NCBI RefSeq assembly: GCF_900109515.1
Contig: NZ_FOBD01000002.1
Span: forward strand, 1 to 64,000
Direction of reading: 5' to 3'
Length of the DNA stretch: 64,000 nt
Source of the DNA: Paenibacillus sp. OK003
Lineage (GTDB): Bacteria > Bacillota > Bacilli > Paenibacillales > Paenibacillaceae
Shown here: positions 45,198-54,244 of the stretch, in pieces
Numbering within the stretch: the first letter of the stretch is position 1
Layout: every line of letters begins with the position of its first letter
Position numbers and translations under genes: made by a program
The notes under the pieces: model-generated
What the model was told of the DNA's origin: nothing
Database searches by the model: none
What the model saw: only the letters and a program-made list of their open reading frames with translations

Positions 45198-45892
45198 ACT
45201 TGGTGAATGGTACGAATCGGCTGATTCTGGATGATATGCGCTGGTATTTAATGATTTTCTCGTCAATTACACTCATGCTTACAGTTGTCTATCTGGCCAT
45301 TGGATTCATCTTTGATGTGACGTATACTACTCAACTATTTGGTCCAATGTACGGAGGAATCTGTGCTTTTGCGGTCGCGGGCATCATCACCTTGTTTCCA
45401 GTTGCCATAGGTATGGGTAGTACACGAATACAGTTTATGAAATCCTTTTATATCATTTCGATATGGATGGTCGTAGGAACCATTACGATACTGAATGTCA
45501 TCTATTTCATTATGCATCTTCTCCATGAATATGGGACGCTTGGGGTAACCTTTTATCAACCAGGCATGCTGTACTCAAGCCAATATCAATTTTTCTCTTA
45601 TCTGTGGATCGATCTAATGATTGGTTTTCTGGTACTGGGGTTATCCATCTTCTCAACTGTTTGTTGGATTAGATTGGGGATGCGCAATTTTTTCGTCCTG
45701 TTCTTTGGGGTTAGCTTAATCGTCACGCTGGTAATTGTTCTATCAGATCTGAGCACGTGGGTCCAGTGGTTTACGAATGTCAATTTTATCGCATTGTTCA
45801 CCGCACTGGGAGTCATTGGAGGTGCTTTGCTTCTGAGCACGTACCCGATGATGAAGAATGCGCCGCTTACAATGAAAGGCAGAAAAGACTGA
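45194..45892 (+). CDS. ABC transporter permease
   Basis: The protein is 232 residues with six hydrophobic helices (for example YLMIFSSITLMLTVVYLAIGF, CAFAVAGIITLFPVAIGMG, FFVLFFGVSLIVTLVIVL). Its ATG overlaps the ATPase stop by four bases. It belongs to the small permeases paired with YtrB-type ATPases; no substrate-binding protein is encoded, so export or sensing is more likely than import. Confidence 0.82.
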   Translation: MNLVNGTNRLILDDMRWYLMIFSSITLMLTVVYLAIGFIFDVTYTTQLFGPMYGGICAFAVAGIITLFPVAIGMGSTRIQFMKSFYIISIWMVVGTITILNVIYFIMHLLHEYGTLGVTFYQPGMLYSSQYQFFSYLWIDLMIGFLVLGLSIFSTVCWIRLGMRNFFVLFFGVSLIVTLVIVLSDLSTWVQWFTNVNFIALFTALGVIGGALLLSTYPMMKNAPLTMKGRKD

Positions 45893-45901
45893 TCAGATCA
45901 G

Positions 45902-45940
45902 AAAAACACGAGTGCGTGCATACACGCCTCGTGTTTTTTT
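45902..45940. terminator. Terminator of the GntR-ABC operon
   Basis: Arms AAAAACACGAG-GCGTG and CACGC-CTCGTGTTTTT with one mismatch, followed by T residues. The A run on the other side serves the converging gene. Confidence 0.85.
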
Positions 45941-45947
45941 GTATGAG

Positions 45948-46469
45948 TTAAGCTTGAGCTTGTGGTTTGAATCCTTCTTCTTTGAGATACTCGCCTGCTT
46001 CGCTACGAGATTCGAAAGCCATATCCAGATTAACACCGGAATACACATACCACATGTCATCTTCATATTTTAAAGTAAGTGTATGTCCATCTTCATCGAT
46101 CCATGTTCCGCCAGCAGTAGAGGTTGTAGCCAATGTAGGAGCAGCTTTGGCTTGTTCTGGCTCTGGCTCTTCTGATTCTACTGCGTTGGGATTGGTTGAC
46201 ATCGCTTTGATTGTCTCATCTAACAGCGTGCGTAGATCTGCTTCGGAGTAATCACGAATATTGACGAATCCTTTATTATCGGTCTCATAGTTGGGCAGCA
46301 GCCCTGCATAGATATAACCGTTACCGTTAGGATGAATATGGAGAGCAACAATCTTTTTCTCGTAAGCACTTTCTTCGTAGTGGAAATTAACACGGCCGAG
46401 AGAAACATCTTTGCGTTGCAGTTGGGGATACGATTGTAGCACTTCAAGCTTTTGTTCAACGTTAAGCAT
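45948..46469 (-). CDS. Conserved hypothetical protein
   Basis: The protein is 173 residues from the ATG behind AGGAGG; the longer frame has no support. No signal or membrane segment. The N-terminal part (NVEQKLEVLQSYPQLQRKDVSLGRVNFHYEESAYEKKIVALHIHPNGNGYIYAGLL) and a C-terminal DGHTLTLKYEDDMWYVYSGVNLDMAFESRSEAGEYL segment are separated by a Glu/Ala/Pro/Thr linker, so it may be two small alpha+beta domains. I recognise no family. Confidence 0.6.
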   Translation of the reverse strand: MLNVEQKLEVLQSYPQLQRKDVSLGRVNFHYEESAYEKKIVALHIHPNGNGYIYAGLLPNYETDNKGFVNIRDYSEADLRTLLDETIKAMSTNPNAVESEEPEPEQAKAAPTLATTSTAGGTWIDEDGHTLTLKYEDDMWYVYSGVNLDMAFESRSEAGEYLKEEGFKPQAQA

Positions 46470-46664
46470 ATTTTCCTCCTGTTTATGTTGGGTAGTGGTG
46501 ATTATAACATACATAGGTGAAAAGATAAGCATCAAAAAACAGGCGCATTATAGCACCTGTTTGAGGATTCACATCATAGATGATCGCTTTATAATAGAAT
46601 CTTTATTGAATATCGTGAAAAAGTGCGCTTCCTTCTGGTGAAAAATGAGAACCGCGCCTTTCTG

Positions 46665-47438
46665 TTAATTTCCAGACAGAATACTTTGCCCCAGTTCTTT
46701 CAGGTATTCCATCGCTTGCAGATAAGGATAGGGCCCATAGCTTACGCGTGCCACACCCAGCCCGGCAAGTTGTTTCGGTGAAGGCTCATGGGATGTAACC
46801 ATCACGTTGACCGGAAGTGACGAACGTTCACACAATTCCTGAATCAGTTGTTGATTCTGTAAGCCCGGAACGAACAGACCACTGGCGCCTGCTTCTGCAT
46901 ATGCCTTGGAGCGAATAAGTGCTTCTTCCAGGAGAGCGTGATTGTGTCGTTCAGGTGCATTTTGCAAAAAGATATCTGTGCGGGCGTTAATGAACAGCGG
47001 AATGCCTGCCTGCTCCGCAGCTTCCTGGGCAGCCGACAGTCTCAGACATTGCTCCTCCACAGAGTACAGTCCCGCGCCAGAGGGGAGCTGATCCTCAATA
47101 TTAATGCCTACCGCACCGTGATGGATCACTTGGCTCACATTTCCCTTCACTTCTGACGCCAACCTGCCATACCCTCCCTCAATATCGATCGTTACGGGCA
47201 AATCCACGCTCGCTGTAATCCGGGCCAGATTGTCCAGTACCAGCTGGAATGGCATCGCTTCTCCATCTTGTTCACCTTGGGCAGCAGCTACAGACCAGCT
47301 TCCAGTAGCGATTGCTGTTGCTCCAGCAGATTGGATGGCGAGTGCACTCCCGGCATCCCATACATTGACCAGAACCAATGGATTGCCCTTCACATGGGAT
47401 TGGTGGAACAACGCCGCCTTTTCTTGTAGGGTACTCAT
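46665..47438 (-). CDS. Isocitrate lyase/PEP mutase-family protein
   Basis: The protein is 257 residues. It has the (beta/alpha)8 pattern of the ICL/PEPM superfamily: VNVWDAGSALAIQSAGATAIATGSWS, the metal-binding DIEGGYG, NIEDQ, INARTD and the ASGLFVPGLQ segment. The catalytic KKCG loop of isocitrate and methylisocitrate lyases is absent, so it belongs to the oxaloacetate-hydrolase or phosphonopyruvate branch with unknown substrate. Confidence 0.82.
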   Translation of the reverse strand: MSTLQEKAALFHQSHVKGNPLVLVNVWDAGSALAIQSAGATAIATGSWSVAAAQGEQDGEAMPFQLVLDNLARITASVDLPVTIDIEGGYGRLASEVKGNVSQVIHHGAVGINIEDQLPSGAGLYSVEEQCLRLSAAQEAAEQAGIPLFINARTDIFLQNAPERHNHALLEEALIRSKAYAEAGASGLFVPGLQNQQLIQELCERSSLPVNVMVTSHEPSPKQLAGLGVARVSYGPYPYLQAMEYLKELGQSILSGN

Positions 47439-47520
47439 AAGATTTATCTCCTCCGTTACATCGCTGTAATCCTCTTCATACCACTTGCCGTTCTTTGCAT
47501 ATCTCTTTGGTTACTCAGCT

Positions 47521-48570
47521 TTAGCTGCCACCCTGCTGCTCGTGAGTTAAAAGCCAGTTTTTGCGTGTCAGGCCTCCTCCGTATCCACCCAGTTCACCAC
47601 TAGCATTGATCACACGGTGACATGGAATAACAATGGCCAGCTGATTGGCTCCGTTGGCCTGTGCTACCGCTCGACATGCTGTAGGTTTACCCAGTGCATT
47701 CGCGATATCCTGATATGACCTCGTCTCTCCCGGCTGGATCGCAATCAGTTGCTCCCATACACTCTTCTGGAATGGTGTTCCTAACCAGAACAACGGGGTG
47801 TGGAATACAGTTAACGTGCCTTCAAAATACTGCGCAAGTTCCCGTTCAATGGAACGAATCGGTTCTGTTACTCCAGGTACAATGGCTGACTTCGTCCGTT
47901 TGCGCAACCGTTCCACCTCACGCTCCAGTCCTCTGCGATCCACGAATTCGAGCAGATATAGCGCCTTCTCATCGGCTACAGCCATCATGGGTCCAAGACG
48001 TGTGTCGATCCAGGACGCCTTCAAGACATTTTGTTCATCTACTTGTGTGGGCGCTGCGCCCATGATTCGCGAGAAGGCATCCCGGAACCCGCTGCCGGAC
48101 TCGTAACCGGTGGACAGCTGGGCATCAATGACCGTTCGACCGGAGCGAATATTTTTCAGGGCCAGTCCCATGCGGCGGGCACGGGCATACTCCACAAAGG
48201 TCATGCCAAATCGCTTCTTGAACTGACGTCTGGCCGTCGATTCGTCGATGGATAATGCCTTGAAGTCCTGGCCTTTCCAGCGTTTCTCCGGATGGTTCTC
48301 CACGGCTTCCACCAATACGCGTACCACATCAGATACCTGATTGGGATGAGACAACGGGCGGCAGCGCTGGCAAGGACGATACGAAGCAAGTAAAGCCTGC
48401 TGAGCCGTCTCATAGAATTCGCAGTTTTCGAACTTTGGCTTTCGCGCGGGGCATGTAGGCCGGCAGAATACACCCGTCGTCTTGACGCCTACATAGAATA
48501 AACCTTCGTATTCCGAATCCTTAGCCACAAGAGCCTGATAGTATTGTTCTTTCAGTTCAGCAGAAATCAT
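47521..48570 (-). CDS. ada: Ada: bifunctional methyl-DNA repair protein and activator
   Basis: The protein is 349 residues from the ATG ten bases after AAGGA; a GTG three codons earlier is also possible. All three modules of full Ada are fused. The N-terminal zinc domain has four Cys (GVFCRPTCPARKPKFENC and the later RPCQRCRP) and takes methyl groups from phosphotriesters. The middle AraC helix-turn-helix follows. The C-terminal O6-methylguanine methyltransferase has the acceptor Cys in IPCHRVI. Bacillus splits these functions into AdaA and AdaB, so the fused form is notable but not rare in Paenibacillus. Confidence 0.92.
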   Translation of the reverse strand: MISAELKEQYYQALVAKDSEYEGLFYVGVKTTGVFCRPTCPARKPKFENCEFYETAQQALLASYRPCQRCRPLSHPNQVSDVVRVLVEAVENHPEKRWKGQDFKALSIDESTARRQFKKRFGMTFVEYARARRMGLALKNIRSGRTVIDAQLSTGYESGSGFRDAFSRIMGAAPTQVDEQNVLKASWIDTRLGPMMAVADEKALYLLEFVDRRGLEREVERLRKRTKSAIVPGVTEPIRSIERELAQYFEGTLTVFHTPLFWLGTPFQKSVWEQLIAIQPGETRSYQDIANALGKPTACRAVAQANGANQLAIVIPCHRVINASGELGGYGGGLTRKNWLLTHEQQGGS

Positions 48571-48615
48571 TGGGCGCACGTCCTTATATCAGTAGAGTTT
48601 ATCCTTATTGATATT

Positions 48616-48643
48616 ATAAAAAAACGATGCGCAGGGCATCGCC
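48616..48643 (-). terminator. Terminator of the DMT transporter gene
   Basis: On the minus strand CGATGC/GCATCG arms are followed by seven T residues. Confidence 0.8.
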
Positions 48644-48663
48644 GAAAATCAGGCATGAATATT

Positions 48664-49539
48664 TTATTTTATCAATACGTCCTTATGATTTGCTCGTCCA
48701 GTCCAGTTTACCAGAAAGATCCCCAGGAATATGCATAGCCCGCCCACATAGACGTAATTCCGAATAACTTCGCCCAGAAGCAGCCAGCCGGATAAGACAC
48801 CGAAGAATGGAGCAAGAAACAGAAACGCACTTGTCTTACCTGGGTCGCCCTTGCTTAACAGGTAATACCACGTAGCGAACTGCACAATCGAACCGAGGAT
48901 CGCCAGATACAGAATCACCCCTATGGATGTGGTGTTCAGGATGAGTTTTGTTGATTCCATGGTAAAACTGAGCAATAACAGTGTTAATCCGCCGAATAAC
49001 ATCTGATATGCCGTTAGCACCCATGTGCTGAAGCGTGAGCCCCATTGTTTGACCAAGAGGGTAGCGATCGCCCAGGAAAAGGCAGAGCCCATACCTAGCA
49101 ATGTACCTTCGGAAAATTGAAGATGGAATCCAAGCGTGATGAACACCCCTGTTATACCGATGAGCACCCCCAACCACTGGTATACCCGATACCTTAAACT
49201 AAGAAATACACTCCCAAGAAGAACCACCAATAGCGGATTGGTAAACGTGAGAATGGATGTCTGCCCGGAAGGAATGGTACGCATGCTCAGGAAAATGCAA
49301 GCCATCACGCCCGTCGTCTGGAACAGACCGATGACGAATAACCGGAGCCAGTCAGGCGCGGTCACAGGAAGATTTTTATTTCGCACCGACAGCGCCATGA
49401 GTCCTCCAGCCAGCGTAAATCGAATGCCGACCAGCAGAATGGGTGAGACATAAGCCAGTCCGATTTTCCCCACAGCAAAGGATGAACCCATAAGCGAGGT
49501 GGCGAGTATAACGAGCATCATAAAAGCAAAGCGATTCAA
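48664..49539 (-). CDS. EamA/DMT-family transporter
   Basis: The likely start is a TTG nine bases after GGGGAG (291 residues); an ATG upstream contains that ribosome site. Ten transmembrane helices in two EamA halves are visible (FMMLVILATSLMGSSFAVGK at the start of the first, LGMGSAFSWAIATLLVKQWG at the second). It is a drug/metabolite exporter with unknown cargo. Confidence 0.85.
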   Translation of the reverse strand: MNRFAFMMLVILATSLMGSSFAVGKIGLAYVSPILLVGIRFTLAGGLMALSVRNKNLPVTAPDWLRLFVIGLFQTTGVMACIFLSMRTIPSGQTSILTFTNPLLVVLLGSVFLSLRYRVYQWLGVLIGITGVFITLGFHLQFSEGTLLGMGSAFSWAIATLLVKQWGSRFSTWVLTAYQMLFGGLTLLLLSFTMESTKLILNTTSIGVILYLAILGSIVQFATWYYLLSKGDPGKTSAFLFLAPFFGVLSGWLLLGEVIRNYVYVGGLCIFLGIFLVNWTGRANHKDVLIK

Positions 49540-49777
49540 CTTTTTTTCTCCCCTCATTTAGCGTAGTTTTCTGACTCTTTCAGGGTAACACGCCAACATT
49601 TCAGGGTTCATCGAAGTGTAATAACGAATTGAATTTAGTACTCATTTACATAATATGGAGCTTAATGTGAGACGATATGGTGTAGTAATTACTATAAAAG
49701 GTGCTGATTGGAAAGTTCTCTTTGGATGAATGCATCGTGCTTGTTACTTTAGATGAACATGGATGGAGGGAGTTCCG

Positions 49778-50359
49778 ATGATGAAAAATAATAAAAATAA
49801 ATCTATACTCTGGGTGTCTGCTCTATGTATTCTGCTGTTGACCAGTGCATGTGGGGCGAAAAACAACAACGAATCCGTACAGGAACACGCCTATCCACAA
49901 TCAAAGCAGCCCATAGAGGAAGCGGGAAAGAGTTCCGTTCCCAATATGGAGGCGAAGAATAACAATAATCAGGCGAACGAAAGTGTGAATGAAGGCAAGC
50001 CTACGGCCCAATCGGAATCCTCCGCTGACGCGGCAGGACAGGTCATGATCGTCATTGACCAGACGGATAAGCCGTCCGAGGGCAATAGCTTTGATTTTGC
50101 GATAAAACAAATTCCTGAGGGCTACGCTTTATCCGAGATGCGTTGGACGTCCAACACGGTAACGATTGTGAACTCCTATAAGGAAGCGATTGAGCATGGG
50201 GCGAATGGAAAAGAAGGATTTTATATCAGTGGTGATGGACAATTCTCCGGATTTATTTATTCGGATGAGATGAAGGGTGAACGCGGCAAAGCGACGTTTG
50301 TGTTTACCAATGAAGAGGGGAAAGAAGTGACCTCGGAGAAGGAAATTGTGTTGAAGTAG
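49778..50359 (+). CDS. Putative lipoprotein
   Basis: The protein is 193 residues; ATG behind GGAGGGAG. Lipobox LTSAC, then a long Asn/Glu/Ser-rich spacer and a C-terminal beta-rich domain of about 100 residues (VMIVIDQTDKPSEGNSFDFAIKQIPEGYALSEMRW..FYISGDGQFSGFIYSDEMKGERGKATFVFTNEEG). It resembles small surface lipoproteins of unknown role. A palindrome TAGTAATTACTA at 49683-49694 lies upstream. Confidence 0.7.
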   Translation: MMKNNKNKSILWVSALCILLLTSACGAKNNNESVQEHAYPQSKQPIEEAGKSSVPNMEAKNNNNQANESVNEGKPTAQSESSADAAGQVMIVIDQTDKPSEGNSFDFAIKQIPEGYALSEMRWTSNTVTIVNSYKEAIEHGANGKEGFYISGDGQFSGFIYSDEMKGERGKATFVFTNEEGKEVTSEKEIVLK

Positions 50360-50407
50360 TGGAGGTTTGAGTTCCCCCGATAAGGTAGACAATTAGATAT
50401 TTTAGAC

Positions 50408-50454
50408 AACAGCCTCAGTTTTATACTAGAACTGAGGCTGTTCTTTATTTTTTT
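50408..50454 (+). terminator. Terminator after the lipoprotein gene
   Basis: Arms AACAGCCTCAGTT and AACTGAGGCTGTT are followed by CTTTATTTTTTT. Confidence 0.88.
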
Positions 50455-50556
50455 AGGGGGAATACTCTAGAAACAGGTATAAAAATAGTTTTGTGAATTA
50501 TACTATTCATAACTTTAATTTTATTTAAATAGATTTAAGTTTATGTAAGTTGGGTA

Positions 50557-50585
50557 TTGAATTTGGAGTGTAAATGTTCTAGTAT
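50557..50585 (+). promoter_or_regulatory. Promoter of the HTH/TumE-like gene pair
   Basis: TTGAAT and TAGTAT are separated by exactly 17 bases. The expected start point is only about 15 bases before the ATG, so the leader is very short. Confidence 0.6.
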
Positions 50586-50607
50586 AGGAGTGTGAGGTGA
50601 GATGTTA

Positions 50608-51303
50608 ATGTCTATTACATACAGTGAGAAAAGTCAATTTAATAAAAACTCCAATTATATCGCTCAGGAGTTGGCTTTCAAATTAGGTGATTTTGAAAAC
50701 AGTGTATTATTGTTTAAAGTTCTTGCTCATGCTTTACGTGATAATGAAAGTATAGTGCAGGAATTCGACGAGGCTATTTTTGAGAATCATGAGGCCTTCC
50801 AAAAAAGGTTCGAACAACTGCTTCAACACGCATTAATTGTTGCAACTGATAGTGGTACTCCACCTGTATCTCAAGTAGAGGCGCTAAAAATAGCTGAAGA
50901 ATATTCTCCTAGCCAATTAGCTAAATTCTTTGGCGTTAGTGTAATGACCATCCACAACTGGCTCAAGCAGAATCGATTTGTTGGATTCAAAAAAGCTGGC
51001 TCTAAAAAACATAATAAAATTCCTGATGACACTGAGTTTATTACAGCATCCGGAAAAAGAATTCTTATTCGTGATGTTGTCAGCATGTGGCAGGCCCAGG
51101 AAGCTGAAATTATGCAAAAGGAAGAAAGCGACTTAGATTATTACACTCGTCAAATTGCTTACTACGAAGATAAATACGGTGATGAATTTAAACGAACGCT
51201 CGGAACAAAAGAAAAACTGACACCAGAAGAAGAAACCGATGCTCAAGTTTGGCAGCACTTGCTTGGGAGGCAAAAGCTTGAGTTTAGAGATAAGAAAAAG
51301 TAA
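50608..51303 (+). CDS. HTH protein, probable antitoxin of the adjacent TumE-like toxin
   Basis: The start is placed at the second ATG, seven bases after GAGGTGA; the first ATG is too close. The protein is 231 residues with two parts. The N-terminal half is helical (AQELAFKLGDFENSVLLFKVLAHALRDN). The middle has a MerR/excisionase-like helix-turn-helix (SPSQLAKFFGVSVMTIHNWLKQNRFVGFKKAGSKKHNKIP), followed by a charged tail. The region is clearly more AT-rich than its surroundings. The next gene starts inside its 3' end. As a DNA-binding partner it would autoregulate the pair; it is longer than known TumA antitoxins. Confidence 0.65.
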   Translation: MSITYSEKSQFNKNSNYIAQELAFKLGDFENSVLLFKVLAHALRDNESIVQEFDEAIFENHEAFQKRFEQLLQHALIVATDSGTPPVSQVEALKIAEEYSPSQLAKFFGVSVMTIHNWLKQNRFVGFKKAGSKKHNKIPDDTEFITASGKRILIRDVVSMWQAQEAEIMQKEESDLDYYTRQIAYYEDKYGDEFKRTLGTKEKLTPEEETDAQVWQHLLGRQKLEFRDKKK

Positions 51304-51682
51304 TTTCCTTTTTATTGAGAGTAACTTTTCAGATATCATATCTGAGGTTCGTGATGGTGCAAATGGTATACGGAGCGATAGCAGGAGTATTAGAAAAACA
51401 ATTGTGTTTCATGATTTTTCTAAATTGATTTGCATAGAAGAACTAGATAAGGGTAGGAATTTTATTGAGTTGTATTGGTACGATTGGTATGAAACCAACC
51501 AACAGCTTATTATGAAATTTCATGCTCATTATCACCCAGACGGGACACCCGCTTCAATCATACAATTTGACCCTTTTCACATCCATTCTAATGACGATAA
51601 AAGGCATCATAATGAAAGTTTTCGGGAATTAAACGACATTCTGGAATTCATTCGATTACGGCAGTTAAGCTTAAAACGTTAA
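51278..51682 (+). CDS. TumE-like (DUF6516) putative toxin
   Basis: The protein is 134 residues from a TTG seven bases after GGGAGG; it overlaps the HTH gene by 26 bases. The C-terminal half KFHAHYHPDGTPASIIQFDPFHIHSNDDKRHHNE, followed by a helix, has the His-rich pattern of DUF6516/TumE toxins (KFDNHPHHP...PHHKH). The overlap with an upstream HTH protein is the usual antitoxin-toxin order. It is low in GC and has no close neighbour of similar function, so it may be laterally acquired. The toxin activity is inferred. Confidence 0.6.
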   Translation: MSLEIRKSNFLFIESNFSDIISEVRDGANGIRSDSRSIRKTIVFHDFSKLICIEELDKGRNFIELYWYDWYETNQQLIMKFHAHYHPDGTPASIIQFDPFHIHSNDDKRHHNESFRELNDILEFIRLRQLSLKR

Positions 51683-51754
51683 TTTTTCTGAACCAATCTA
51701 TAAATTTAATTTTTAAAGGGCCCTGAACCTGTAACTGTGAGATTACCCTAAAAC

Positions 51755-51811
51755 CTCCAAGAAAACCTTAATCCGTATTTAGATTACGGAGATAGACTTG
51801 GAGTTTTTTTT
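51755..51811 (+). terminator. Terminator of the toxin-antitoxin-like pair
   Basis: Outer arms CTCCAAG/CTTGGAG and inner TCCGTA/TACGGA are followed by eight T residues. Confidence 0.85.
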
Positions 51812-51927
51812 GCGTTTACAACTAGGATGGCTATTTTACGCGAAGTCAGGGCAAAAGGTTTTAACTTGATAATTAATTTCAAAATTTGAACTGTTTTCTT
51901 ATGTAGGCTAGAGTGAGACCAGCTTGT

Positions 51928-52845
51928 CTACATGAAGTCGAAGAAATAGCGCACCACGTGGAACATGACCGGAGAGGTGTACGTCAGGCTGTCGACCCGG
52001 CTCAGGTAGCTTTTTTTCAACGCATCGAACTTATTGTCATCCCCAATTAACAGATCTCGCTTCAGAACAGAAACCGTCAGACTTCCGAAGAACCCTGCCA
52101 GAGCGATCAACACACCGATGAAAAGCGCGAAACGTGCATCAAACGGAGTCAGGTAAGGATGAATGAAATAAGAGGCGGCGGTGGTTACAACGAATGCACA
52201 GGCGAACCCTTCCCATGTCAAAAAAGGATTGGCCGTGGGCACCACTTTGCGTTTGCCCAGATAGAGCGAGGCCAGATAATGCACCACATCATTCAGCTGG
52301 GTTAACACGACCAGGAACAGGACCAGCTTTGAACCATATTCCGGTGTTGCGAACGGGAAGTAAGCCAGATGACTAAGTCCAAATACCATTAGCATCAATC
52401 CCCATTGCGTCGAGCTGACACTGCGCAGAAAACCAACCGTACCCTTATTAATCAGACGTGGCAGGGGCAGCACCAGGAAGACATATAGCGGAATAAACAC
52501 GATAAACATCCCATACCATCCAATATAGATCCAGTAGAACTGTACCGGAATCGCCAGATACGCCCATAGAAACAGCCTGCGGTCTGCTTTGCGGGTGCTT
52601 CGGATCATGGAGAAGTACTCTTTCAGCGCGAAAAAGGTAAGTACCATAAGGGAGATCAGGGAGACAATCGGATTGAAGAGGGTGGCGAGACAGAAGATGA
52701 CAAACATGCCCCACCAGGTTTTGATTTTGTTGCCAATGCCCGAATAATCCTTGTCCGGCTGAAGCTTCGTAATGATTTTGTACACGATATGTATGACCAA
52801 TAAAGCAATAAAAATCAGTGTTAAGGTAAAGAGTGAGCTGCTCAA
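51928..52845 (-). CDS. CdsA-like phosphatidate cytidylyltransferase
   Basis: The protein is 305 residues from a TTG six bases after AGGTGA. About eight transmembrane helices and the C-terminal signature SVLKRDLLIGDDNKFDALKKSYLSRVDSLTYTSP (CdsA consensus S-x-x-K-R-x3-x-K-D-..-GG..DR.DS) are visible; the usual PGHGG glycines are replaced. It should make CDP-diacylglycerol or act on a related lipid. Divergence from the housekeeping CdsA suggests a second, specialised copy. Confidence 0.75.
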   Translation of the reverse strand: MSSSLFTLTLIFIALLVIHIVYKIITKLQPDKDYSGIGNKIKTWWGMFVIFCLATLFNPIVSLISLMVLTFFALKEYFSMIRSTRKADRRLFLWAYLAIPVQFYWIYIGWYGMFIVFIPLYVFLVLPLPRLINKGTVGFLRSVSSTQWGLMLMVFGLSHLAYFPFATPEYGSKLVLFLVVLTQLNDVVHYLASLYLGKRKVVPTANPFLTWEGFACAFVVTTAASYFIHPYLTPFDARFALFIGVLIALAGFFGSLTVSVLKRDLLIGDDNKFDALKKSYLSRVDSLTYTSPVMFHVVRYFFDFM

Positions 52846-52941
52846 GTACAATCACCTGCTTATCCAGAAGTAAGATTCCAATATAGGGTACCTATGTTAT
52901 TATGAAGGAATAGTGCCAACTTGATAAGGGGAAATTTCGTT

Positions 52942-53496
52942 ATGACAGAACCACGCTCCATCTATATCCTGCTTACGAATACGGGAACGTTGTTTACCAA
53001 AGTCATTCAAAGTTACACCAGAGCGCCATACAATCATGCCTCCATCTCATTTGACCGGGAATTATCCGAGCTGTACAGCTTTGGTCGCAAGCATCCGAGC
53101 AATCCGCTGAACGGCGGGTTTGTGAAGGAAGATATTCAGACAGGTACATACAGTAAATATCCAAATACCACATGTGTCATTTATGAGCTTCAGGTGACGG
53201 AGCGTGAAGTGGAAAAAATGAAACGGGTGCTGCACATCTTCATCCGCAGCCGTCAGAAATATATGTACAATCTGCTTGGTGTGATTGGCATTACGCTGAA
53301 GGAGCCAGTAGAGTTCAGCAACTCCTACTTTTGCTCGCAATTTGTTGCCGAGATTCTGCAGCGCTCCGGCATCAAGCTGTGGAACAAGCTGCCTGCGCTG
53401 GTGACCCCGGATGACTTTCGCCAAAGTGAACAATTGCAGCTGGTGTATGAAGGGAAGTTACGGGAGTATAAGCCGGGTATTGAAGAGGGGGAATGA
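52942..53496 (+). CDS. NlpC/P60-like (YiiX-type) cysteine hydrolase
   Basis: The protein is 184 residues; ATG behind AAGGGG. No signal peptide. The papain-like core has RAPYNHASISFD and YFCSQFVAEIL with the catalytic His and Cys in the permuted order of YiiX/YebB proteins. Substrates in this group are lipid or peptidoglycan-related and not settled. It is divergent from the CdsA-like gene. Confidence 0.75.
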   Translation: MTEPRSIYILLTNTGTLFTKVIQSYTRAPYNHASISFDRELSELYSFGRKHPSNPLNGGFVKEDIQTGTYSKYPNTTCVIYELQVTEREVEKMKRVLHIFIRSRQKYMYNLLGVIGITLKEPVEFSNSYFCSQFVAEILQRSGIKLWNKLPALVTPDDFRQSEQLQLVYEGKLREYKPGIEEGE

Positions 53497-53564
53497 GGGC
53501 AAGGAGGGCAAGGAGTATGTCTTATGCTCATATGCTCGCTTTCCTATCGCTCAAAAAACATAGT

Positions 53565-53605
53565 ATAAAACAGCCTGCCGCCACGGATATCCGGGCCACA
53601 GGCTG
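53565..53605 (-). terminator. Terminator of the VOC-family gene
   Basis: On the minus strand CAGCCTG/CAGGCTG arms around a GC-rich loop are followed by TTTTA. Confidence 0.7.
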
Positions 53606-53621
53606 TTCGGTTTGCATAACG

Positions 53622-54083
53622 TTAGATCGACGGTGTAGAGGGACGGTCAAAATCAACCTCTTCGAGGAATTCGATCACTTCACCATTTGGACTATACACA
53701 ACCGCATTTCGAACTTGAAGTGGAGGTTCACCAAGTGAGATCCAATCGGGTTGAACATAAGGTTTAGCACCATGAGCAAGCGCTCGCTCGTAGATCTTTT
53801 CCACATGGTCTACGTAAAAGGCGAAATGAAGCAATGCCCCATGTTTTACTGCTTCGGGAGACTCTGCTGGTTCACCTTCGGCCGCGATTACAGCTCCGGG
53901 GTCAAACAGTTCAATGCAGGTCCGTTGATCCGGTGAGATCAGCATGCACGCCTCGGTAATTTGGAAGGCGGGGAGACTCCAGGAGTGACCAACTTTAAAT
54001 CCTAATACATTCGTATAGAATGAGAGGGTATCCTCATAATTACGTGCTTGAATGGCTACGTGAGCAAGTCCGTTTACACTCAT
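53622..54083 (-). CDS. VOC-family (glyoxalase-like) protein
   Basis: The protein is 153 residues from the ATG eight bases after AAGGAG. Two beta-alpha-beta-beta-beta units are present: LAHVAIQARNYEDTLSFYTNVLGFKV and LLHFAFYVDHVEKIYERALAHG..VVYSPNGEVIEFLE, with the metal-ligand positions His and Glu. Methylglyoxal, fosfomycin and dioxygenase relatives share this fold; the substrate is unknown. Confidence 0.85.
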   Translation of the reverse strand: MSVNGLAHVAIQARNYEDTLSFYTNVLGFKVGHSWSLPAFQITEACMLISPDQRTCIELFDPGAVIAAEGEPAESPEAVKHGALLHFAFYVDHVEKIYERALAHGAKPYVQPDWISLGEPPLQVRNAVVYSPNGEVIEFLEEVDFDRPSTPSI

Positions 54084-54244
54084 GCTCATCACTCCTTCGT
54101 CAGATTGTATTCTAAAGTATAAAAGGAACGGCGCATTGGAACCATGCGATATCAAAGGATATAATGGAGTAAGAGTTGTAATTTATAAGCTCTTTTATCC
54201 AAAAAAACTTATTAAATTAGCCTGATGCTCAGGAGGGTCTACAA

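Noticed and set aside
49683..49694. Palindrome TAGTAATTACTA upstream of a lipoprotein gene
   Set aside because: It is only 12 bases and AT-rich, with no regulator next to it, so it could easily be chance.
51948..51966. A CACGTG-centred sequence with a perfect left half of parS
   Set aside because: Only one half matches (TGTTCCACGTG); the other half is GTGCG. It lies inside the CdsA-like coding region, so it is probably chance.
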